This document shows positions 1 through 7,171 of a stretch of 20,846 bases of DNA, in pieces; position 1 is the stretch's first letter, and each line of letters begins with the position of its first letter. A model generated the notes under the pieces. It had not been told where the DNA came from. It searched no databases and was given only the letters and a program-made list of their open reading frames with translations. Made by a program: the position numbers and the translations under genes. The DNA comes from Nitrospirae bacterium RIFCSPHIGHO2_01_FULL_66_17. GTDB lineage: Bacteria > Nitrospirota > Nitrospiria > 2-01-FULL-66-17. Location of the stretch: the NCBI GenBank assembly GCA_001803875.1, contig MHEO01000038.1:11797-32642 (forward strand), written 5' to 3'.

Positions 1-31
1 GCTGCTGGAGCTTCTCAAACCAACGAGTCAT
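1..31 (-). CDS. Cytochrome b (N-terminal fragment, cut by window edge)
   Basis: Only ten codons are visible (MTRWFEKLQQ), read leftwards from an ATG at 31-29. An AGGGA ribosome-binding site lies about 6 nt upstream, in the 16-bp gap after the Rieske stop codon. A short Trp- and Phe-containing start of this kind is usual for cytochrome b or b6 subunits, and genes for them normally follow the Rieske gene directly. The call therefore rests mainly on position. The product would be the haem-bearing membrane subunit of the bc-type quinol oxidoreductase. The haem ligands lie outside the window, so the function is inferred, not seen. Confidence 0.55.
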   Translation of the reverse strand, partial: MTRWFEKLQQ

Positions 32-47
32 GTCGTTTTCCCTGGGA

Positions 48-611
48 TTATGTCGTGACGAAGAACGGCGCAACCTCGCGCCCTTCCTCGGCAACCGTCA
101 GGCCTTCCGGCGTCGACTTCGGATCCGGGTCCTGGCGCTGGATGAAGTTCACGACCACCTGCCCGTCGATCGGATCCAGGGCAATCGCGGCCCGCCACAG
201 GGTCCGGGGCGCCGGCCCCCCCCGGACGTTGCCATAAATGTCGTAGATGCTGCCGTGGCACGGGCAGCGAAACCGCTGTTGATCCAGGAACCAGTTGGGG
301 GTGCAGCCCAGGTGGCGGCAGATTGCCACCAAGACGTACAGGCCCTTGTCGTTGCGGACGACCCAAATCTGACGTTCCTTCTTTAACGTGTCGGTCACGC
401 CCATCCCGTAGTCGGTGGGCTTGCCGATCTTGAAAATCGTCGGCGGCTCGTATAGCACTTCGGGGAACATGAACCGGAACGTCCCGAATGTCGCGCCCCC
501 CATCGACGCGAGGAATCCTCCCCAGCCGACGAGGGCGAAAAACCTGCGGCGTGACATTTCCTGCTCTTTCAAAACCTGCTGAGCGTCCGGGACAGACGGG
601 TTTGCCGTCAT
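48..611 (-). CDS. Rieske [2Fe-2S] protein of a cytochrome bc complex
   Basis: This 187-residue protein is the iron-sulfur subunit that passes electrons from quinol to a c-type cytochrome on the outer face of the inner membrane. Both Rieske boxes are present: box 1 with C98-x-H100 and C103 (CRHLGC), box 2 with C116, C118 and H119 (CPCHGS). C98, H100, C116 and H119 should bind the cluster; C103 and C118 form the usual disulfide. A twin-Arg-like SRRRFF at residues 20-25 precedes a hydrophobic stretch at about 26-48, which fits a Tat-dependent signal anchor. The ATG at 611 follows a strong GAGGAGG. The gene sits 38 bp after the Ig-like membrane protein gene and 16 bp before cytochrome b, so the three are probably co-transcribed. 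Family assignment is secure; the exact complex (bc1, b6f-like or a variant) is not determined. Confidence 0.95.
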   Translation of the reverse strand: MTANPSVPDAQQVLKEQEMSRRRFFALVGWGGFLASMGGATFGTFRFMFPEVLYEPPTIFKIGKPTDYGMGVTDTLKKERQIWVVRNDKGLYVLVAICRHLGCTPNWFLDQQRFRCPCHGSIYDIYGNVRGGPAPRTLWRAAIALDPIDGQVVVNFIQRQDPDPKSTPEGLTVAEEGREVAPFFVTT

Positions 612-649
612 GACGTCACCCCCTCCTCAGAGAATTGCGACCCACCCCG

Positions 650-1213
650 TTACTTTCGAGGCGTCTTTTGCGATGGACGCCGCGCCTCGCGTCGACGGCG
701 CGAGGAGGGTTTCGCTCGATATCGCCAGTACAGGAGCCCCCCGGCCAGCACCACCCCGCCCCCGATGCCGTACCACCACGCCATCGGATGATCCGACGGC
801 TCCCCGGCCACGGACGGCCCGAAATCGACGCGCGCCGTTCGGGGGGTCTGATGATCGCCGGGACTGAAGGCGGCCTTGATCGTCTTGACCTCGTCGCCCA
901 CGGTCACGGTCACCGGGTCGCCCGCGTCCCGATCGTGGAGATGCAGGAGCGCCGAGTACTCGCCGCTCCGGTCGGTGAAGACGGTTTCGCTGAGCTGGCT
1001 TCTCGGATGGGCAACGACCACTTTCAGATCAGGACGCGGCGCGCCGTCGGCCGTCTGGACCGAACCGGAGACGACGAACCGATGATCCACCTCGTGGGTC
1101 GCCCAAGCCGCGCCGGGTCCCAACACCCCGGCGCCCGCCATCACCAGCACGGACACCCACCGCAACCCCCACCGCGCCCCCCCCTGTCCTTGAGATCGAT
1201 CTTTCGACGGCAA
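650..1213 (-). CDS. Secreted, membrane-anchored Ig-like (carboxypeptidase-regulatory-like) protein
   Basis: The 187-residue product has an N-terminal signal sequence (about residues 14-38, probable cleavage after AWA). A beta-rich domain follows at about 46-131, with a GxVxxxDGxPxxxxxV start and a TDxxGxYS turn like those of carboxypeptidase-regulatory or transthyretin-like folds. A single transmembrane segment lies at about 146-164, followed by a strongly basic cytoplasmic tail. The domain would face the periplasm. It is the first gene of the run leading into the Rieske and cytochrome b genes, so a role in assembling or supporting that complex is possible but only inferred. The start used is TTG at 1213 with GAAGGA upstream; internal GTG codons at the signal peptide are alternatives. 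Confidence 0.65.
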   Translation of the reverse strand: MPSKDRSQGQGGARWGLRWVSVLVMAGAGVLGPGAAWATHEVDHRFVVSGSVQTADGAPRPDLKVVVAHPRSQLSETVFTDRSGEYSALLHLHDRDAGDPVTVTVGDEVKTIKAAFSPGDHQTPRTARVDFGPSVAGEPSDHPMAWWYGIGGGVVLAGGLLYWRYRAKPSSRRRREARRPSQKTPRK

Positions 1214-1276
1214 AATCCGTATCCTTCACCCAATACAACTCGAACAATCACGGCACCCGGCATCAAAGGAGGCCGT

Positions 1277-1300
1277 ATGGTACTACAACGTTTTTTTTGA
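1277..1300 (+). other. Seven-codon mini-ORF with strong ribosome-binding site and T8 run
   Basis: AAAGGAGG at 1265-1272 is followed by ATG at 1277 and the peptide MVLQRFF, ending in TGA at 1298-1300. The last two sense codons lie in a run of eight T (1291-1298). A one-base backward slip on the T run would continue without a stop into the DUF3105 reading frame. It may be a chance ORF; no promoter was recognised in front of it. Confidence 0.2.
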
Positions 1301-1365
1301 TGTCAACTCCTTTTTCGGCATGTCGGCGGCGCGAGGGGTGCGCCCGCGCGGCGCGCGCCGCCGGC

Positions 1366-1394
1366 TTTACTTTCGACGGCCGGGTTGCTACCAT
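1366..1394 (+). promoter_or_regulatory. Predicted sigma70-type promoter for the DUF3105-lnt-prfB run
   Basis: A -35-like TTTACT (1366-1371), a 17-nt spacer and a -10-like TACCAT (1389-1394) preceded by an extended TGC. This places a start point near 1401, with the ribosome-binding site GAGGGGGAG at 1416-1424 just downstream. Each hexamer matches the consensus at four of six positions. Confidence 0.4.
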
Positions 1395-1428
1395 GCCGCG
1401 AGATTGCGCCGACGTTGAGGGGGAGACG

Positions 1429-2076
1429 ATGGACCATGCGGGGGACAAACGAATGATCGGTCGTAGTTCGACGGCGCTCATCGCCGCGGCGCTGCTCGCC
1501 ATGCTGCTCGGCGCGGCTCATCCGGCGCGCGCCGCCGGCGAGAAGGCCCCTGCCGACGGGGGACCGGGACGGGCCGTTCCAACCCTCGGCAACGAGCACG
1601 TCCCCTCGCCCAGCACGCCGCACATTCCATACAACACGTCGCCCCCCACGTCGGGTCCTCATCTGCAGTGGGTGGCGAAGTGGGGCGTCCACAAGACGCC
1701 GATCCTGCGCGAGCTGCAGGTCCACAACCTGGAGGACGGCGGGGTCGTCATCCAATACCGCTGCGACACGCCGTGCCCCGACCTGGTCGCGAAGCTCGAG
1801 GCCCTGGCCGCGCGGTATCGCGAGAAGGCCGAGGCCGAGCGCGCCAAGGTGAGCCCACTGCTCAAGAAACCCGACGAGCCGGTCCGGAGCCGCTACGACC
1901 ACCTGATCGTGGCGCCGTATCCCGACATGGAGAAGACGATCGCGCTCACCGCGTGGGGTCGGATCGACACCCTCGATCGGTACGATGAAGCCCGGATCAC
2001 GCGCTTCATCGAAGCCTACATCGGTATCGATCATCATCCCGCCGAGGAGAAGACTCCCGCAGCCCCGACGCGGTGA
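1429..2076 (+). CDS. Secreted DUF3105-domain protein
   Basis: The 215-residue product starts with a signal peptide (hydrophobic core at about residues 15-30, cleavage near ARAA). It then carries the hallmarks of the DUF3105 family: YNTSPPTSGPH at 68-78 followed by W81 and W85, and VHNLEDGGVVIQY at 98-110. Two cysteines, C112 and C116, follow in RCDTPCPD. The biochemical role of the family is not known to me; the conserved His, Asn and Asp residues could bind a metal, but that is speculation. The ATG at 1429 was chosen because GAGGGGGAG lies just upstream and the signal peptide then sits at the N-terminus; ATG at 1453 is an alternative. The stop overlaps the lnt start (TGATG), implying translational coupling. 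Confidence 0.8.
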   Translation: MDHAGDKRMIGRSSTALIAAALLAMLLGAAHPARAAGEKAPADGGPGRAVPTLGNEHVPSPSTPHIPYNTSPPTSGPHLQWVAKWGVHKTPILRELQVHNLEDGGVVIQYRCDTPCPDLVAKLEALAARYREKAEAERAKVSPLLKKPDEPVRSRYDHLIVAPYPDMEKTIALTAWGRIDTLDRYDEARITRFIEAYIGIDHHPAEEKTPAAPTR

Positions 2077-3743
2077 TGGTGGTCCCCTCCGGACGCCCCC
2101 TCGCGCTGGCCGCGCTCTCGGGCGTTCTGCTCACCGTCAGCTTCCCCCTGCCCCACCTCTCCACCGTGGCGTGGATCGCGCTGGTGCCGCTGTTCGCCGC
2201 GGTGTCCCACGCCTCGCTCCGCGGCGCGTTCGTCCTGGGGTGGGTGACGGGGCTGACCTTCTTTGCCGGCGCCCTCCACTGGGTCACGACCGTGATGGTC
2301 GAGTACGGTCACCTCCCGCCGTGGCTGAGCTATCTGCTGCTCGCGCTGTTTGCGGCCTATCTCGCGCTGTACGTGGGGCTCTTCGGTCTGGGCGTCCGCG
2401 CCCTGGCCGCCCGTTCAACGCGGCTTCAACTCCTCGCCGCGCCCGCGCTGTGGACGACCGTCGAGTACGCCCGCGCCCACCTCCTGACCGGCTTCCCGTG
2501 GGCCAGCCTGGGCTATTCGCAGGCCACGACGCTCCCCGTCATCCAGATCGCCGACCTCGGGGGCGTCTACGCCGTCTCGTTCGTGATCGTCTTCGTCAAC
2601 GCGGCCCTGGCAAAGGCGCTCGACGCGTTCCGGCCCGCCGGGGAGATGCCGATTCCGCTCCCGGTCGCGTCGTTCGCGCCGATGGGCGGCCCGAACCCGT
2701 TCCTGCGTCGCGCCGTGCTGGGGCCGCTGGCGGCGGTCATCCTCGTCCTCAACGCCGTCCTCATCTACGGCCACTGGCGCCTGGACGGCCTGCAGCACGA
2801 CCCTCCGGGAACCGAGCCGCTCACGGTCGCGGTGGTCCAGGGCAACATCGACCAGCACCGGAAGTGGGACCCTCAATTTCTCCGGGAGACGATCGCGCGC
2901 TACCAGACCCTGACCCGCGAACTCGCGCCCGGCCGACCGGACCTCGTCGTGTGGCCCGAAAGCGCGATGCCGTTTTGGTTTGAGCGCGAGGCGGCGGAAC
3001 GCGACGACCTCCTGCGCTTCGTCCGCGAGGAACGGCTCGTCCTCCTCTTCGGAAGTCCGGCCTTCGACGTGGAACGCGACCGGGTCGCGCGCGCCTACAA
3101 CAGCGCCTACCTCGTCTCGGCCGACGGCGCGGTGCTCGGCCGCTACGACAAGCGGCACCTCGTGCCGTTCGGCGAGTACGTGCCGCTGTCCTCGCTGCTC
3201 TTCTTCGTCGACAAGCTGGTGGAGGGCATCGCCGACTTCTCGCCGGGCACCGGGCCGACCGTCTTTCCGGTGGGGACGGCGCGGCTCGGGGCGTTGATCT
3301 GCTACGAGGTGATCTTCCCCGAGCTGACCCGTCGGGCGGTGGCCGATGGCGCGACCGTGATGGCCACGATCACCAACGACGCCTGGTACGGCCGCTCGGC
3401 CGCGCCCTACCAGCACTTCGACATGGTCGTGTTCCGCGCCGTCGAAAACCGGATCCCGTTCGCCCGGGCGGCCAACACCGGCGTCTCCGGCTTCATCGAC
3501 GCCGGCGGCCGCGTGCTGAGCGCCAGCGATCTCTTCGTGCCGGCCGCGCGCGCCGCCGCGCTCGCGCCCCGGACCCGGACCACGTTCTACACCCGCTACG
3601 GCGACGTCTTCGCCTGGCTCTGTATGGGCGCGACCACCGCCCTGTTCGCGCGGGAGATCCGTCGCGCCCGAGGTGGAAGCGATTCGACCCGCCGTGCTAC
3701 AATGCCGCCACACCGACTCGATCGCAAGGAGACCCGCCCGTGA
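2076..3743 (+). CDS. lnt: Apolipoprotein N-acyltransferase
   Basis: Lnt adds the third acyl chain to the N-terminal Cys of lipoproteins in the inner membrane, the last step before Lol sorting. The 555-residue length fits the family. The N-terminal half has several transmembrane segments (for example about 7-45, 50-68, 84-110, 120-135, 165-180, 214-230), and the C-terminal half is a nitrilase-type domain. The catalytic triad is visible: E295 (WPESAMPFW), K359 (RYDKRHLVPFGEYVP) and C409 (ALICYEVIFPE). The ATG at 2076 overlaps the previous stop as TGATG; the adjacent GTG at 2073 is an equally possible start. The stop overlaps the prfB ATG in the same way. A substrate-side link exists within the window, since lipoprotein genes and a Lol exporter pair are also present. 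Confidence 0.95.
   Translation: MVVPSGRPLALAALSGVLLTVSFPLPHLSTVAWIALVPLFAAVSHASLRGAFVLGWVTGLTFFAGALHWVTTVMVEYGHLPPWLSYLLLALFAAYLALYVGLFGLGVRALAARSTRLQLLAAPALWTTVEYARAHLLTGFPWASLGYSQATTLPVIQIADLGGVYAVSFVIVFVNAALAKALDAFRPAGEMPIPLPVASFAPMGGPNPFLRRAVLGPLAAVILVLNAVLIYGHWRLDGLQHDPPGTEPLTVAVVQGNIDQHRKWDPQFLRETIARYQTLTRELAPGRPDLVVWPESAMPFWFEREAAERDDLLRFVREERLVLLFGSPAFDVERDRVARAYNSAYLVSADGAVLGRYDKRHLVPFGEYVPLSSLLFFVDKLVEGIADFSPGTGPTVFPVGTARLGALICYEVIFPELTRRAVADGATVMATITNDAWYGRSAAPYQHFDMVVFRAVENRIPFARAANTGVSGFIDAGGRVLSASDLFVPAARAAALAPRTRTTFYTRYGDVFAWLCMGATTALFAREIRRARGGSDSTRRATMPPHRLDRKETRP
3674..3703 (+). promoter_or_regulatory. Possible internal promoter for prfB inside the lnt 3' end
   Basis: TACAAT at 3698-3703 is a near-consensus -10 with an extended TGC in front. 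The -35 candidate (TGGAAG, 3674-3679, 18-nt spacer) is weak. The context TGCTACnATGCCGC recurs at the promoter predicted near 1389, which supports it slightly. Confidence 0.3.
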
Positions 3744-4856
3744 TGTTGGAAGAATGCCAGACCCGTTTCGACGCCCTCCGCGAGCGCATGACGACTCTGC
3801 GGAGGTATCTTTGACCCCGCCCGCCTGACCGCGCGCCTCGACGAGATCGAGCGCCTCACCGCCGCACCCGACTTCTGGCAGGACCAGCGCCGGGCCAAGC
3901 CGATCACCCAGGAAAAATCCAAACTGGTGCGCGAGCTCGACCAGTGGGCACTCGCCCAGAGCCGGGCGGACGACATCGCCGCGGCGATCGAGCTGTCCGC
4001 CGGGGGCGATTCGTCGCTCCTCAAAGAACTGGACGCGCAACTCGACGCGCTGGAGCGCACGATCGCGCAGCTCGAACGCGACAACCTGCTCTCCGGCGAG
4101 AAGGACATCAACAGCGCGTTCGTCACGATCCACCCGGGCGCCGGCGGCACCGAATCCCAAGACTGGGCACAGATGCTGATGCGCATGTACCTGCGCTGGG
4201 CCGAGCGCTCGGGCTACGCCGTGCAGGTCATCGACCTACAGGGGGGTGACGAGGCCGGGATCAAGAGCGTCACGTTCACCGTCAATGGGGAATATGCCTA
4301 CGGCCGGCTCCGCGTGGAGGCCGGCGTCCACCGCCTGGTCCGCATCTCGCCGTTCGACGCGAACAAACGCCGCCACACGAGCTTCGCCTCGGTCTTCGTC
4401 TACCCCGAACTCGAGGACGACATCGACATCGTGATCGACGAAAAGGACCTCCGCATCGACACGTACCGCGCCTCGAGCGCCGGCGGCCAGCACGTCAACA
4501 AGACCTCCTCCGCGGTCCGCATCACGCATCTGCCGACGGGATTCGTCACCCAGTGCCAGAACGAGCGGTCGCAGCACCAGAACAAGGAGGTCGCGATGAA
4601 GGTCCTGCGCGCGGAGTTGTACGAGCTGGAGCAGCGCAAGAAAGAGGAGGAGATGGCCAAGCTAACCGGCGAGAAAAAGGAGATCGGTTGGGGCAGCCAA
4701 ATCCGCTCGTACGTCTTCCAGCCCTACCAAATGGTCAAGGACCACCGCACCGGCAAGGAAGTGGGCAACGTCTCGGCGGTGATGGACGGGGACCTCGACG
4801 GGTTCATCGAGGCGTACCTGATGCACACGGCGGCGGGGGCGGCGGCGAAGAAGTAG
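3743..4856 (+). CDS. prfB: Peptide chain release factor 2, expressed by +1 programmed frameshift
   Basis: RF2 ends translation at UGA and UAA codons. The gene is read as 23 codons from ATG 3743, ending CGG AGG TAT CTT, then an in-frame TGA at 3812-3814. Skipping T3812 continues as GAC CCC GCC to the stop at 4856, giving 370 residues, close to the E. coli length. In the joined protein the codon-recognition tripeptide SPF is at 202-204 and the peptidyl-hydrolysis motif GGQ at 247-249, within three residues of their E. coli numbers. The SPF tripeptide marks RF2 rather than RF1 (PxT). The start overlaps the lnt stop. This is an intact gene, not a pseudogene: the upstream TGA is the autoregulatory signal by which scarce RF2 raises its own synthesis. 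Confidence 0.96.
3800..3815 (+). promoter_or_regulatory. prfB programmed +1 frameshift site
   Basis: The bases are CGGAGGTATCTTTGAC. An internal Shine-Dalgarno-like GGAGG sits three nucleotides before the slippery CTT, which is followed by TGA and then C. This is the arrangement known from E. coli prfB, with the same spacing. Slow termination at UGAC and pairing of GGAGG with 16S rRNA promote the slip. Confidence 0.95.
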
Positions 4857-4970
4857 GCTGGAATACCGGTTGATTGGTTCCGGCCACCGGCTTCCCTCGC
4901 CAGGTGTTGCAAAGGGGGCGTAGACCGGGATGGACGCCGCTCGCTCGGTCCGCGATGCCTTCCTTATAGA

Positions 4971-4995
4971 AATGTCGCAGTGCAAGACCCGACCC
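4971..4995 (+). repeat. REP-like 25-bp element, copy 1
   Basis: The sequence starts AATGTCGCAG and continues TGCAAGACCCGACCC. It matches a second copy in opposite orientation at 7172-7196 at 18 of 25 positions, including AATGT, an unbroken GCAAGACC, and GA and CC in the tail. The core GACCyGACCC also occurs in the hairpin at 6611-6654. It lies in the 269-bp gap after prfB, where I see no gene. Confidence 0.45.
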
Positions 4996-5125
4996 TCAGC
5001 CCTCTTGTGAAGGAAGGTCATCGGCGGTTCAGGAATTCGCGCCGCTCCGACCCAGACCCCTGGGGCCTATTTCAGCACCACCCTGGCCCGACCAGGCCCG
5101 GAGCCTTGGGTATGATCTCTTTCCT

Positions 5126-5818
5126 TTACGATTTCACGTAGGACGCGAACGGACTCAGTAAAAACCATTGCGGGAATGACTGCAGATAGGTGCTCTGACC
5201 ATCAAGGACGACCGCGTGTGCTCGTCTGGCGTCCTCTAACGAACGACGTCCCATCCACACATCGGTCAGTGCCTTCAACCCGGCGTCGACGTACAGGTCG
5301 ATCTCATAACCCGGGTCATGGACGCATAAATCCACTTGGCGGTCTTTGATCACCAGCCACCACTGCCGTCGCTCTGGTGGCGCATCCCGTAAGGTGAAAT
5401 CGGCCGTAAACTTGCCCTGTTCGGGAAAGTACCGGCAGTCAACCCGGCGTTGGATGTCCCACATGAGCAGTGTGGGGTCCAGTTCATGTTTCTCAAACTC
5501 AGCGAGGACAAACCGTTGCCCCCAAATGCCTAACGTTTCAACGATGGGCGCAAGTTCTCTCCCCGCATCCGTGATGCAGTACTCCCATCCTCGTCCCTTC
5601 GTCGCCTTGCGTTTCGTGAGGATGCCCGCATCCTCCAGTTCCCCGAGTCGTTTGGATAAGAGCGACGGCGACATCAAGGGAAGCCCTTGTCGGAGGTCGT
5701 TAAATTTCGTACTCCCCGCCAGTAATTCCCTGAGAACGAGCGGGGTCCAGCGTGTCGCCACGATTTCGGCCGCTCGGGCGACGCAGCAGAATTGCCCATA
5801 ACTCGTTGATTGTTTCAT
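5126..5818 (-). CDS. HxlR-family transcriptional regulator with C-terminal extra domain
   Basis: Residues about 8-95 form the HxlR winged helix-turn-helix: CCVARAAEIVATRWT at 11-25, recognition region around SPSLLSKRLGELEDAGIL (50-67) and wing around 70-85. C12 sits where HxlR proteins often carry a redox-sensing Cys (the CPVAR position), so thiol or electrophile sensing is possible. At 230 residues the protein is about twice the minimal HxlR length; residues about 105-225 form an added domain that resembles the SCP2-like or ligand-binding tails of some HxlR proteins. The ATG at 5818 follows GGGAGGAGAGG. It is divergent from the lipo-globin gene across a 131-bp gap holding a palindrome, so it probably controls that gene and itself. 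Codon and base use are visibly AT-richer than in lnt, prfB or lysS, suggesting acquisition. Confidence 0.85.
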   Translation of the reverse strand: MKQSTSYGQFCCVARAAEIVATRWTPLVLRELLAGSTKFNDLRQGLPLMSPSLLSKRLGELEDAGILTKRKATKGRGWEYCITDAGRELAPIVETLGIWGQRFVLAEFEKHELDPTLLMWDIQRRVDCRYFPEQGKFTADFTLRDAPPERRQWWLVIKDRQVDLCVHDPGYEIDLYVDAGLKALTDVWMGRRSLEDARRAHAVVLDGQSTYLQSFPQWFLLSPFASYVKS

Positions 5819-5861
5819 CCTCTCCTCCCGTGCTCAGCAATGACCGGGGCGGTGATCCGTA

Positions 5862-5878
5862 AGTACAGAAAAAGTACT
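5862..5878. promoter_or_regulatory. Candidate HxlR operator palindrome
   Basis: AGTAC, a 7-nt A-rich spacer and GTACT form a perfect 5+5 inverted repeat in the gap between the divergent HxlR and lipo-globin genes. HxlR proteins such as YodB bind short TACT/AGTA-type dyads, so the site fits by sequence and position. A weak -10-like TATGGT for the globin gene lies at 5901-5906. Confidence 0.5.
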
Positions 5879-5949
5879 AGTGAATCAACTCCGAACACGC
5901 TATGGTCCCCGGAGCAATGAACCTAAACCGTCAAAGGGAGGGCCAGAAA

Positions 5950-6534
5950 ATGCGGAAATTTATTCTGCCAGCAGTCCTAGTCGTATTGACAACAGCCTGC
6001 GCATCGTATCACAAGGAAACCGCACGTGTCCAAAACCAGGCACCTGAACAGGCGCCGTTAAGTGCCAAAGCCCAGGTCGCGGAAATTGAAGCCATGTGCA
6101 TCAAGTCGGCAGACGCCATGAAACAGCGCCAAGCCGCCAAGTCGCTGTATCTGAGGCTTGGCAGCAAAAACGGGATCAAAGAACTCAGTACGCGCCTCTA
6201 CGCCGCTCATGTCTCCAACAAACAGATAGGCCACATGTTTGAGCACGTGGCCAGAGAACCCTTTATCGAGCGTGTGACAAACTTTTTCGTCGCCCACTCT
6301 GGCGGGGAAGGCACCTATCAAGGCCGAAGCATGGCACAGGTCCACGAGCAGTTAGGCATTTCCTACTCGGACTTTCTCTCCGCTGGTGGCGATGTGCAAA
6401 CGGTGATGAAAGGTCTCGGGCACGGTGATGAGGAAATTCAAGAAGCCGTGTGTTTTCTCGTGTCCTTTGTTCCTCAAGTCGTCAAATCGCAAATCGAGGA
6501 ACAACAAGACCTCACGCAGGTGGGCGGTGCGTGA
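5950..6534 (+). CDS. Lipoprotein with group 1 truncated-haemoglobin domain
   Basis: The 194-residue product starts with a lipoprotein-type signal peptide: MRKF, hydrophobic residues 5-14, then TTAC with the probable lipidated Cys at 17 (position -3 is Thr, so the lipobox is imperfect). After a linker, residues about 64-180 follow the group 1 truncated-globin pattern. SLYLRLGSKNGI is at 65-76, Y84 aligns with the B10 tyrosine and F97 with the CD1 phenylalanine. A GGEGTYQGRSMAQVH segment (118-132) ends in H132, the likely proximal haem ligand. Truncated globins handle O2 or NO, usually in the cytoplasm; export to the envelope as a lipoprotein is unusual, and Ala at +2 would favour the outer membrane by the E. 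coli rule. The ATG at 5950 follows GGGAGGG and puts the signal peptide first; an upstream in-frame start at 5902 would add 16 residues. The divergent HxlR gene is its likely regulator. Confidence 0.8.
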   Translation: MRKFILPAVLVVLTTACASYHKETARVQNQAPEQAPLSAKAQVAEIEAMCIKSADAMKQRQAAKSLYLRLGSKNGIKELSTRLYAAHVSNKQIGHMFEHVAREPFIERVTNFFVAHSGGEGTYQGRSMAQVHEQLGISYSDFLSAGGDVQTVMKGLGHGDEEIQEAVCFLVSFVPQVVKSQIEEQQDLTQVGGA

Positions 6535-6609
6535 TTCGGCAAGCGCGAATGACGATCGATCGGGTCGAGGCGGGTCACGGGGTGGAGGGCTCCCTATCCA
6601 CATCAAGTG

Positions 6610-6984
6610 TCAGGACCTGACCCCGAGCCGTGACCCGGCTTGGGCCAGGTCCTGTTCTTTTCCAATGCGATAGGCATCGACGACCGCGTACATCCAGCAG
6701 ATCGTCACAGCAACGAGGAGACCAATGCTGACGAGACTGTCCGACGGGGCGGTGGCCTGAGCGGCGGCGCGTGCAATCGCATCCCGATCGATGGCGCCAC
6801 CTCCCGATTGAATCGATTCGAACATCCTCGCGGCCTGCCGTGCGGCATCGACAACCATCACGGCCAAACCGACCAGGACCGCCAGCATCAACACGACACC
6901 GCGCTGATACCGCTTGAGCGCAATCTGCCCGACGCCTGGGAGGACCAGAGCCGATAATAACGCGCCTTTAACAGCGTTCGTCAT
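6610..6984 (-). CDS. Small membrane protein of unknown function
   Basis: The 124-residue product begins with ALLSALVLPGVGQIALKRYQRG, a pattern seen in TM2- or DUF5683-like small membrane proteins, where PGxGQ is followed by an aromatic and basic turn. Hydrophobic segments lie at about 8-21, 29-47 and 83-103 (ending WMYAVVDAYRIG). A polar loop at about 48-82 separates the last two. No catalytic motif is visible. The last 15 or so codons lie inside the hairpin at 6611-6654, so the C-terminus (RLGVRS) may have been set by a repeat. The ATG at 6984 has only a weak GGGGATGGGA ahead of it. It runs towards the lipo-globin gene. I consider it real because of the coherent membrane topology, but the function is unknown. 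Confidence 0.65.
   Translation of the reverse strand: MTNAVKGALLSALVLPGVGQIALKRYQRGVVLMLAVLVGLAVMVVDAARQAARMFESIQSGGGAIDRDAIARAAAQATAPSDSLVSIGLLVAVTICWMYAVVDAYRIGKEQDLAQAGSRLGVRS
6611..6654 (+). terminator. Extended hairpin, likely terminator of the lipo-globin gene
   Basis: CAGGACCTG (6611-6619) pairs perfectly with CAGGTCCTG (6646-6654), the stem extends inwards with CCC/GGG across one mismatch, and the loop contains a second stem AGCCG/CGGCT. TTCTTTTCC follows on the plus strand. It sits 77 bp after the globin stop and overlaps the 3' end of the convergent membrane-protein gene. Confidence 0.55.
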
Positions 6985-7072
6985 CGGTTCCCATCCCCTC
7001 GGGCGTGAAAAACACAGACAGGCTACTGTTCAACATTGTTTATCGTCGCCTGAGCCCATTGAAAAGTAGCCT

Positions 7073-7104
7073 GGCCCCTTTTTCGTCCGGCCCCTTTTTC
7101 GTCC
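7073..7104 (+). repeat. Perfect tandem duplication of 16 bp
   Basis: GGCCCCTTTTTCGTCC occurs twice without a gap (7073-7088 and 7089-7104). It lies in the non-coding stretch upstream of the small membrane-protein gene and may reflect replication slippage. Confidence 0.85.
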
Positions 7105-7171
7105 TGAGATGCCAGATGAGATGGGGCAGACTTGACTTGTTGATTTTGTCGCTCATCGGAGAGAACGCTGA

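Noticed and set aside
3812..3814. In-frame stop after 23 codons of prfB, as in a pseudogene
   Set aside because: The surrounding bases are the known +1 frameshift signal and the downstream frame is intact with SPF and GGQ motifs.
2415..4160. Long minus-strand ORF (581 codons) opposite lnt and prfB
   Set aside because: Antisense shadow in GC-rich coding sequence; the product is rich in Arg, Glu, Asp and Val without motifs, while the plus strand has two clear genes.
5087..5101. CCTGG/CCAGG small hairpin downstream of the HxlR gene as a terminator
   Set aside because: The stem has only five pairs and no T tract follows on the minus strand.
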